Assembly (NCBI GenBank): GCA_045403155.1
Contig: JAXIPB010000200.1
Span: 1 to 9,308, forward strand
Reading direction: 5' to 3'
Origin: JAXIPB01 sp045403155
GTDB taxonomy: Bacteria > Actinomycetota > Actinomycetes > Mycobacteriales > Micromonosporaceae
DNA: 9,308 bases
Each line of letters begins with the position of its first letter. Within the stretch, counting starts at the first letter, position 1. The translations under genes were made by a program, and so were the position numbers. Below the pieces are notes generated by a model, which worked only from the letters and a program-made list of their open reading frames with translations, was not told the origin of the DNA and searched no databases. Shown here piece after piece: positions 1 to 5,421 of this stretch.

Positions 1-6
1 TGTGAT

Positions 7-53
7 CCCCCGCCCCCCTCCCCACCACGCCGCTGGGTCCGTTTGGGGGACCC
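7..53 (-). other. G-rich tract and short hairpin downstream of the sugar-binding gene
   Basis: This lies between the left edge and the stop codon of the sugar-binding gene. GGGTCC (35-40) pairs with GGACCC (48-53) around a 7-base loop. There is no T-run after it on the minus strand, so it is a poor intrinsic terminator; it could be an intercistronic stem-loop of the kind sometimes found after binding-protein genes. Further on, the minus strand carries runs of 4, 6 and 5 G separated by single bases (complement of 7-23). That could be a strong purine-rich ribosome-binding region for a gene just beyond the edge, or could form a G-quadruplex. The edge hides which. Confidence 0.25.
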
Positions 54-83
54 GCCACGCGGCACCCCCAACCACTGATCTAT

Positions 84-1367
84 CTATTGGGTGTACGCGT
101 CTTTCTGTGCGGTGTCCAGATCGGCCAGGACCTGGTCGACGCTCTTGGTTCCGTTGGTGAGCGCGACCATCCCACGCCAGAACGCGTCGTTCATTGCCGT
201 CGGCATGAGGTCAGACGCGTCGAAGGCGAAGATCTTCGCGTTGGAAAGAACCGCCGCGGACCGCTTGCTGATGTCGTCCGGGTAGCCCGTCGCGTTCTTG
301 TTGGCTGAGAGGGCTCCGCCGATCTTCACCCAGATGTCCTGCGCCGGCGCCGTCACCAGGTAGCGCATGAGTGACTTGGCCGCAGGCGTGTCGTGGAACA
401 TGCCGAACAGGTCGCCAGCTCCCTCGACCGCACCGGCGTACTGCGGGTTGATGTCGGGCATCGGGAAGAAGTTGTAATCCGTCCCCGCCGCCTTCGACTT
501 GAACCCACCCAGACCGGTGATGAAGCTCGCCTGGTGCAGGAACTGGCAGCCGGGCGTCGCGGCGAACAGCGGGTCGCCGGCGACCTCGAAGTTGGTCGCC
601 ACCGCCGTCCGAGGGCCGCCGTATGCCTTGGCGACCACGTCGTTGGCGTACATCGTGAATGCGTTCTTGATGGCCGGGTCGGTCCACTTGATCTTGCCTT
701 GGTACCACTGGGTGTAGACGTCGGGCCCCGCGGTACGGAGCACCAGGTCCTCGATCCAGTCGGTGGCCGGCCACCCGGACGCCGCACCGGACTCGATGCC
801 AAGACACCACGTCGCTTGGGCATTCCCCTTGTTCGCCGTCGCCTGACTCGCCAGGTCGGTCCACGACGCCGGCGCGCTGGAGGCGTAGTCATGCAGCTTG
901 GGGTTGTACCAGATCAGGCCCTTCACGGCGGCCTTGATGAACACGCCGAAGACCTTGCCCTCAACCTTGCCGAGCTCGACCAGCGCCGGTGCGGTGTCGC
1001 TCTGATAGGTGGGAAGGTCCAACACCCCGTCGAGCGGCAGCAGCTTGCCCGAGTTGGCATACTCGGCCATCTGGCCCGGGCCAGGCAGGCCGGCCAGGTC
1101 CGGCAGTACGCCGGAGGCTACGCCGGTGGTCAGCACGGTGTTGATGTCGCGGGTGCCGGTGTACTGCACCTTCGCCCCGGTCTGCTGCTCCCACGGCTTG
1201 ACCATCTCGAGGAAGGCCTTCTGTTCGTCGCCGCCCCAGGTGCCGATGACGGTGACGGTCTTTCCGGTCAGATTCGTGTCGTCTCCCGAGTCGCCACCAC
1301 TGGAACAGGCGGACGCCGCAAGCGCGACGACGGCCAATGGAACCAGCCTTCGCAGCCACGGATTCAT
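84..1367 (-). CDS. ABC transporter sugar-binding lipoprotein (alpha-glucoside type)
   Basis: Extracellular solute-binding protein (family 1, COG1653 type), 427 residues, a usual length for the family. It should capture a sugar outside the membrane and hand it to an ABC permease. Residues 1-20 are a lipoprotein signal (two Arg, hydrophobic core, then ASA-C with C21 as lipidated Cys), followed by a Ser/Gly/Asp linker. The mature part opens with a strand TVTVIGTWGG typical of the family. The segment around residues 185-235 (WCLGIESG, WPATDWIEDLVLR, KWTDPAIKNAF) resembles AglE-like alpha-glucoside binders; the exact sugar is inference. The start is supported by AGGAG five bases upstream. No permease or ATPase gene is visible; they would be expected beyond position 1. 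Expression is probably controlled by a sugar-responsive repressor acting in 1368-1520, but no regulator gene is in the window. Confidence 0.9.
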   Translation of the reverse strand: MNPWLRRLVPLAVVALAASACSSGGDSGDDTNLTGKTVTVIGTWGGDEQKAFLEMVKPWEQQTGAKVQYTGTRDINTVLTTGVASGVLPDLAGLPGPGQMAEYANSGKLLPLDGVLDLPTYQSDTAPALVELGKVEGKVFGVFIKAAVKGLIWYNPKLHDYASSAPASWTDLASQATANKGNAQATWCLGIESGAASGWPATDWIEDLVLRTAGPDVYTQWYQGKIKWTDPAIKNAFTMYANDVVAKAYGGPRTAVATNFEVAGDPLFAATPGCQFLHQASFITGLGGFKSKAAGTDYNFFPMPDINPQYAGAVEGAGDLFGMFHDTPAAKSLMRYLVTAPAQDIWVKIGGALSANKNATGYPDDISKRSAAVLSNAKIFAFDASDLMPTAMNDAFWRGMVALTNGTKSVDQVLADLDTAQKDAYTQ

Positions 1368-1398
1368 GGGTACTCCTCACTAACTACAGTCGGTACGT

Positions 1399-1417
1399 CG
1401 CGCCAACGGCGCGCCAA
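1399..1417. repeat. TTGGCGCG direct repeat, 11-bp period
   Basis: CGCGCCAA occurs at 1399-1406 and again at 1410-1417; on the minus strand this reads TTGGCGCG twice, about one helical turn apart. It lies 32-50 bases upstream of the sugar-binding start codon, within the leader or near the promoter. Same-face direct repeats of this kind can be regulator sites, but in GC-rich DNA chance is a real alternative. Confidence 0.3.
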
Positions 1418-1428
1418 AGCACCGACCT

Positions 1429-1441
1429 CGGCACGTTGCCG
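1429..1441. promoter_or_regulatory. Palindrome CGGCA-CGT-TGCCG, candidate operator
   Basis: A 13-bp palindrome with 5-bp arms and a 3-base centre, about 62-74 bases upstream of the sugar-binding gene. Its minus-strand core GGCAACGTGCC loosely resembles GCAACGTTGC-like operators of LacI-family sugar repressors, which would suit the gene. The resemblance is inference from short motifs only. Confidence 0.3.
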
Positions 1442-1477
1442 CGGCCGGTATGCGCGGGACCGATACTGCTCTCGGCG

Positions 1478-1513
1478 ATCGAGAACCTCCGATATATCGA
1501 GAACCTCCGATAT
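1478..1513. repeat. Perfect tandem duplication of an 18-bp unit
   Basis: ATCGAGAACCTCCGAT plus AT (18 bases) occurs at 1478-1495 and, without a gap or mismatch, again at 1496-1513. No third copy is present on either side. Each unit begins with ATCG and ends with CGATAT, so the junction creates a 10-bp perfect palindrome CGATATATCG at 1490-1499. It sits 111-146 bases upstream of the sugar-binding start, where promoter or operator sites are expected. It may be a duplicated regulator site or a recent slippage duplication. Confidence 0.85.
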
Positions 1514-1668
1514 TCTGAGTTCATCCAACCCCTAGTCACGCGTGCTCGCAACTACCTGATACCGGTTCGTGATCTTTGCTACATCCGATCTAAATAATCC
1601 GGTTCCGTTGGGCTCGCGCCGCGACGTCGGCCGCGCCTTTGTCGGCCGCTCTACGCGTGCGGCCCAGC

Positions 1669-1674
1669 TAGGGT
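1669..1674 (+). promoter_or_regulatory. Candidate -10 (TAGGGT) for the M1 peptidase operon
   Basis: TAGGGT fits the TAnnnT pattern of actinobacterial -10 boxes and lies 18 bases before the peptidase ATG, which would give a very short leader that still includes the GGGAGG ribosome site (1682-1687). No good -35 is seen at normal spacing (TTGTCG at 1639-1644 is too far), so this is tentative. Confidence 0.3.
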
Positions 1675-1692
1675 TCACCCAGGGAGGATGAG

Positions 1693-3180
1693 ATGGGTCG
1701 GGCCAGCAATCGGGAGGCCAGCAGTCGGGAGGCCGGCAGTCGGTGGGCCGGCAGTCGGTGGGCCAGGATCGGGGCGGCCGCGACCGCCCTGCTGCTGCTC
1801 GGCGGCTGTCACCGCGGGCCGGGCGAGCCTCCCTTCACGCCACCCAACGAGTTCGGTGCGTTCGCGCCCGGCGGCGAGGGACTGGGCGACCCGTACTACC
1901 CGAGGGCCGGGAACACCGGGTACGACGTGGTCAGCTACGACCTCGACCTGAGGTACGACCCCGGCTCGGACAAATTGACCGGCTCGGCGACCATCACCGC
2001 CACCGCGACCACGAACCTGTCACGGTTCAACCTCGACCTGCGCGCGCTCGAGGTCGAGCAGGCGACGGTCGATGGGACCGCCGCGGAGCATTATCAGTAC
2101 GACGATGAGCTGACGCTCACTCCGAAGACCGGTATCGCCAAAGGCTCCAGGTTTGTCGCGAAGATCACCTATGGTGGGGAGCCGTCGGACTACGAGGGCG
2201 ACACCCTCGGCGTCGGGGGATTTCTGCACACCCGCGACGGCGCCGTCGCGATCGGGGAGCCGGAGGTCGCCGCGGCGTGGTTCCCGGTCAACGACCACCC
2301 GCGGGACAAGGCGACATATACGGTCCGGATCTCCGCGCCCGACGGGCTCGCGGCGATCTCCAACGGCGCACTCAAGGGCAAGACGTCCGCTGAGGGCTAC
2401 ACCACGTGGACGTGGGTGGAGAGCAAGCCGATGGCGCCCTATCTCGCCACCATCGTGATTGGACGGTACCGGGTGCAGGAGGGCGTGTTCGAAGGCAAGC
2501 CGGTCTTCATGGCCGTCGAGGCGTCACTGCTGACCAATGTGGACACAGAGATCGCCAGGACCCCGGAGATCGTTGATTTTCTCGAGACGCAGTTCGGTCC
2601 GTACCCCTTCGATGCCCTCGGCGGCATCGTCATCGGGGACGGCCGGATCAGGTATGCGCTGGAGAATCAGAGCCGCCCGATCTACGGCTTCTTCCTGTTC
2701 GGGCCGGGCCAGGATCCAACACAGGTCATGGTGCACGAGTTGGCGCACCAGTGGTTCGGCGACAGCGTCTCGGTACGCGAGTGGCGAGACATCTGGCTCA
2801 ACGAGGGCTTCGCGACCTACGCCGAGTGGCTGTGGGCCGAGAAGAGCGGCACGAAGACGACTCAGCGCATCTTCGATGAGTACTACGCGGATCCGACTTC
2901 AGAGATGTGGCAGGTGCCGCCGGGCAGTCCCGGGCGGGATGCGCTCTTCCACAGATCGGTCTACACGCGCGGGGCGATGACGCTGCAGGCCCTCCGGGTC
3001 GCCGTTGGCGACGATGCCTTCTTCTCGATCATCCGGACGTGGGCGACCGAGAACGCGGGCCGGAATGCCACGACCGACGAGTTCATCGCGCTCGCCGAGA
3101 AGATCTCGAGCCGGCAACTGGACCGGCTATTCCAGGAGTGGTTGTACGGAGCGGCCCGCCCGGCACTGCCGCAGGTCTAG
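1693..3180 (+). CDS. M1-family zinc metallopeptidase, lipoprotein
   Basis: Membrane-anchored aminopeptidase-type enzyme of 495 residues, shorter than full PepN-like M1 enzymes (about 850) because it ends after the catalytic domain without the large C-terminal helical domain. Residues 1-38 form a lipoprotein signal ending LLGG-C39. A beta-rich N-terminal domain (about 60-250) precedes the catalytic domain. Zinc ligands and catalytic Glu: HELAH at 348-352, then E371 in NEGF after 18 residues, the exact HExxH-18-E spacing. ALEN at 322-325 takes the place of the exopeptidase GAMEN motif, with E324 for the substrate amine. Y424 in VYTRGA is the likely transition-state Tyr. The ATG at 1693 has GGAGG at 1683-1687; an ATG at 1688 is out of frame. 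The n-region is unusually long because of a tandem repeat (1702-1761). The next gene follows after 9 bases, suggesting an operon. Substrate unknown. Confidence 0.93.
   Translation: MGRASNREASSREAGSRWAGSRWARIGAAATALLLLGGCHRGPGEPPFTPPNEFGAFAPGGEGLGDPYYPRAGNTGYDVVSYDLDLRYDPGSDKLTGSATITATATTNLSRFNLDLRALEVEQATVDGTAAEHYQYDDELTLTPKTGIAKGSRFVAKITYGGEPSDYEGDTLGVGGFLHTRDGAVAIGEPEVAAAWFPVNDHPRDKATYTVRISAPDGLAAISNGALKGKTSAEGYTTWTWVESKPMAPYLATIVIGRYRVQEGVFEGKPVFMAVEASLLTNVDTEIARTPEIVDFLETQFGPYPFDALGGIVIGDGRIRYALENQSRPIYGFFLFGPGQDPTQVMVHELAHQWFGDSVSVREWRDIWLNEGFATYAEWLWAEKSGTKTTQRIFDEYYADPTSEMWQVPPGSPGRDALFHRSVYTRGAMTLQALRVAVGDDAFFSIIRTWATENAGRNATTDEFIALAEKISSRQLDRLFQEWLYGAARPALPQV
1702..1761 (+). repeat. 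Four 15-bp tandem repeats at the 5' end of the M1 peptidase gene
   Basis: Four in-frame 15-base units start at 1702, 1717, 1732 and 1747, encoding ASNRE, ASSRE, AGSRW and AGSRW; a partial fifth (GCCAGG) follows at 1762. Units 3 and 4 are identical, units 1 and 2 differ by one base, and units 2 and 3 by three. There is no in-frame ATG, GTG or TTG between the repeats and the hydrophobic core of the signal peptide, so the repeat must be translated if the lipoprotein is made. Copy-number change would alter the length and charge of the n-region without breaking the frame. Confidence 0.9.
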
Positions 3181-3189
3181 CGTTGACGT

Positions 3190-4029
3190 ATGTGCCGCTG
3201 GCTTGCCTACTCGGGATCGCCGATCCTTCTCGAAGAGTTGCTGTATAAGCCGAAACACTCGTTGATCGACCAGAGCCGCCACGCGCACCTCGGGGTGGAC
3301 ACGACGAACGGCGACGGGTTCGGCGTCGGGTGGTACGACGCGGATAAGGGCTACACGCCGGCGCTGTTTCGCGGCATCGGCCCGGCGTGGAGCGATCGCA
3401 ACCTGCGCGACCTGGCCTCCCATGTTCGTTCGCCACTCTTTCTGGCCCACATCCGCGCGTCGACCGGCACGGCCGTGCAGGAGACCAACTGCCACCCGTT
3501 TCGCTTCGACCGGTGGCTGTGGATGCACAACGGTTCGATCAGCAACTTCCCCCTCGTCAAGCGGGACCTGGCACTCGAGGTCGAGTCCTCGCTGTTCCCG
3601 CACATCGAGGGGTCGACCGACTCGGAGATCATGTTCTACCTTTCGCTCACGTTCGGCCTTCGCGACAATCCGGCGCCGGCGGTGGAACGGATGGTCGGCT
3701 TCGTGGAGTCCGTTGGACACAAACACGGGATCGAGCATCCGATTCAGATGACGGTCGCGACCACGGACGGGGACCGGGTGTGGGCGTTCCGGTACTCCAG
3801 CGCACACCAGTCACGGTCGCTGTTCTACAGCACCGACGTGCGCACGCTGCAGGAGACGCATCCGGATAATGAGGCTCTGCAACAGCTATCCGACGAGACG
3901 CGGATCGTCGTCTCAGAGCCGCTCGGCGCGCTCGCGGGCGCATGGAACGAGGTGCCCGAGTCGACGTACGGGGTCATTCAGGAGGGCGAGGACGAGATGC
4001 ACCCATTCCGACCGCGCGTCGGGCGTTAG
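3190..4029 (+). CDS. Class II glutamine amidotransferase (YafJ/EgtC-like)
   Basis: Cytoplasmic Ntn-type glutamine amidotransferase domain protein of 279 residues (COG0121 type). After removal of Met1, Cys2 becomes the N-terminal nucleophile that hydrolyses an amide or gamma-glutamyl bond. Supporting motifs: MCRWLAY at the N-terminus, NGDGFGVGWY at 40-49, HIRAST at 87-92 (R89 for the substrate carboxylate), NCHPF at 100-104, HNGS at 113-116 (N114/G115 oxyanion hole) and GSTDSE at 141-146. No synthase or acceptor domain is attached, so it probably acts as a stand-alone amidase. EgtC in ergothioneine synthesis is one relative, but no egt genes are nearby and I do not assign that role. It starts 9 bases after the M1 peptidase stop without a clear ribosome site, consistent with translational coupling. 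Its TAG stop overlaps the dinB stop on the other strand. Physiological substrate unknown. Confidence 0.88.
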   Translation: MCRWLAYSGSPILLEELLYKPKHSLIDQSRHAHLGVDTTNGDGFGVGWYDADKGYTPALFRGIGPAWSDRNLRDLASHVRSPLFLAHIRASTGTAVQETNCHPFRFDRWLWMHNGSISNFPLVKRDLALEVESSLFPHIEGSTDSEIMFYLSLTFGLRDNPAPAVERMVGFVESVGHKHGIEHPIQMTVATTDGDRVWAFRYSSAHQSRSLFYSTDVRTLQETHPDNEALQQLSDETRIVVSEPLGALAGAWNEVPESTYGVIQEGEDEMHPFRPRVGR

Positions 4030-5225
4030 TCGGGAAGCATCGGCACAGTCAGTCCCGGATCGTGGCCGAGCAGGGTCGCCCGGGTGACCGCGGCCGAGCC
4101 GAACCGGTCGCGTACCGCGTCGAGGGCCGCGTCGAGATCGGCACCGCTCTGCTGATCGAACGGCAATGGCGGCTGTATGCCGAGGTCGTCGTTGTCGAGA
4201 TTGCCGACGGCGATGCCGACGAGGGTGAGACCCCGGCGCTCGATCATCGGCATCGCGGCGTTCAGGAGACCGCGGACGGCGTCGAGGATGGTCTGGGTGT
4301 GCGCGGTCGACCAGGTCAGCGTGTGTGACCGGGTTGCCCGGGAGAAGTCGTCGAAGCGCAGACGCAGGACGACGGTGCGCCCGACCCTTCCGGCGCGCCG
4401 CATCCGGCGGGTGACGCGGTCAACCAGCCCGGCGACGTGCTCATCGATGGCATCAGGCGATCTCGGACCGCGACCGAGCGCGCGCTGCGACCCGATCGAG
4501 CCGCGACGGCGGCCGACCTGAACGGGACGTGGATCGAGGTTGTGGGCGAGCGCGTGCAGGTGCCGGCCGGACCATTGACCGAGGATCGACACCAACGCCG
4601 GCAGACCGAGGCCGGCGACCTGGCCGACCGTCCGGATGCCCAGGTCGCGCAGCTTGGTGGCCGTAACCGGGCCGACACCCCACAGTCGTTCCACCGGGAG
4701 CGGGTGTAGGAAATCCAGTTCGCCGTCGGGTGGCACCACGAGCAGACCGTCCGGCTTGCCGACCCCGCTCGCCACCTTCGCGAGGAACTTCGTCCGGGCC
4801 ACGCCCACGGTGATCGGTAGGCCCACGCGCTCCAACACATCGCGGCGCAGTCGTACGGCTATCTCGGTTGGCGTGCCGGAGATCCGCCGCAGCCCGCCGA
4901 CGTCGAGGAAGGCCTCATCGATCGAGATGCCCTCCACCAGTGGGGTCGTCTGCTCGAACACCTCGAAGACCGCCTTGCTCGCCTGGGAGTAGGCCGATAT
5001 TCGGGGCTCGACCACGATCGCGTGTGGACACAGGCGCAGCGCCTGCCGCCCGCCCATCGCCGTCCGCACGCCGCATGCCTTCGCCTCATAGCTGGCTGCG
5101 AGCACGACCCCGACCCCGACGATCACCGGGCAACCGCGCAGGCGGGGGTCGTCTCGCTGCTCGACCGACGCGTAGAAGGCGTCGAGGTCGGCATGCAGGA
5201 TCGTCGCCTCGCCCGGCACGAACAT
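4026..5225 (-). CDS. dinB: DNA polymerase IV (Y-family translesion polymerase)
   Basis: Error-prone lesion-bypass polymerase, 399 residues from the chosen start. Palm/fingers: ILHADLDAFYASVEQ at 9-23 gives metal ligand D13 and steric-gate Tyr18; D103-E104 in SIDEAFLD complete the catalytic site. VILAASYEAKA-like and TKFLAKVASGVGKPDG segments are typical of the family. A helix-hairpin-helix thumb region (ERLWGVGPVTATKLRDLGI) and a little-finger domain follow. QPPLPF at 351-356 fits a QxxLxF sliding-clamp motif (inference). The frame is open to 5384, and ATGs at 5237 and 5258 are alternative starts, but the upstream residues lack family character. The ATG at 5225 gives the expected MFVxxxxxILHADLD N-terminus. 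This ATG lies inside an SOS box (5219-5232), so LexA binding would cover the start codon. No clear Shine-Dalgarno is seen. The gene is convergent with the amidotransferase, stops overlapping in TTAG. Confidence 0.93.
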   Translation of the reverse strand: MFVPGEATILHADLDAFYASVEQRDDPRLRGCPVIVGVGVVLAASYEAKACGVRTAMGGRQALRLCPHAIVVEPRISAYSQASKAVFEVFEQTTPLVEGISIDEAFLDVGGLRRISGTPTEIAVRLRRDVLERVGLPITVGVARTKFLAKVASGVGKPDGLLVVPPDGELDFLHPLPVERLWGVGPVTATKLRDLGIRTVGQVAGLGLPALVSILGQWSGRHLHALAHNLDPRPVQVGRRRGSIGSQRALGRGPRSPDAIDEHVAGLVDRVTRRMRRAGRVGRTVVLRLRFDDFSRATRSHTLTWSTAHTQTILDAVRGLLNAAMPMIERRGLTLVGIAVGNLDNDDLGIQPPLPFDQQSGADLDAALDAVRDRFGSAAVTRATLLGHDPGLTVPMLPD

Positions 5226-5232
5226 ATGTTCG
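5219..5232. promoter_or_regulatory. LexA/SOS box overlapping the dinB start codon
   Basis: CGAACATATGTTCG is a perfect 14-bp palindrome and matches the Gram-positive SOS consensus CGAAC-RNRY-GTTCG at every position. The dinB start codon (5225-5223) is part of its right half-site on the minus strand. LexA bound here would block transcription or early elongation of dinB, with release on DNA damage. The match is read directly; LexA binding is inferred from the known consensus. Confidence 0.88.
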
Positions 5233-5357
5233 CACATTTCCGGGCTCGGCGAAAGCATGATCGCCGCATGACCGCCCGCAACTGTTTGACACCCGCCCAC
5301 TTCAGCGCCGTGCAACCGGGCAACTGTCGTGCACTCGCGGCGATCTTGAGGGGCGGC

Positions 5358-5366
5358 TGCTATGGT
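5358..5366 (+). promoter_or_regulatory. Candidate extended -10 (TGCTATGGT) for the lipoprotein gene
   Basis: TGC-TATGGT fits an extended -10 (TGn TAnnnT) and lies 56 bases before the chosen ATG at 5422. A perfect TTGACA at 5286-5291 is on the same strand, but it is too far away to pair with this -10, and no -10 lies 16-19 bases after it. The assignment is tentative. Confidence 0.3.
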
Positions 5367-5421
5367 GCTGGCCCTGAGTGCCAACTCCCCCGTTGCTACT
5401 GATTTGGACCTTTTGAGCGTT

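Larger units (their letters stand above)
1368..1692. other. Divergent intergenic control region
   Basis: This 325-bp gap separates the sugar-binding gene (minus) from the M1 peptidase gene (plus) and holds the 5' signals of both. I see no convincing gene in it. It contains a TTGGCGCG direct repeat, a CGGCA/TGCCG palindrome, a perfect tandem 18-bp duplication and, toward the peptidase, a candidate -10. The stretch 1490-1600 is visibly more AT-rich than its surroundings (for example the TAAATAAT run near 1590). I could not assign a clear -35/-10 pair for the sugar-binding gene. Confidence 0.6.

Noticed and set aside
393..1535. Long plus-strand open frame of 380 codons opposite the sugar-binding gene
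   Set aside because: It is antisense to a gene with clear family features, and its Arg/Gly/Val-rich sequence resembles no protein; long antisense frames are expected at this GC content.
5286..5291. Perfect TTGACA as the -35 of the lipoprotein promoter
   Set aside because: No TAnnnT sequence lies 16-19 bases downstream, so it cannot be paired with a -10.
5226..5384. Extended N-terminus of DNA polymerase IV from the ATG at 5384
   Set aside because: The 53 extra residues lack family resemblance and would place the SOS box well inside the coding region; the family N-terminus begins at 5225.
5362..5421. Upstream start at 5362 for the lipoprotein
   Set aside because: It would add 20 residues including two Asp before the signal peptide and overlap the candidate -10; MPRKAAYMAILACVLLAAGC from 5422 is a normal lipoprotein signal.
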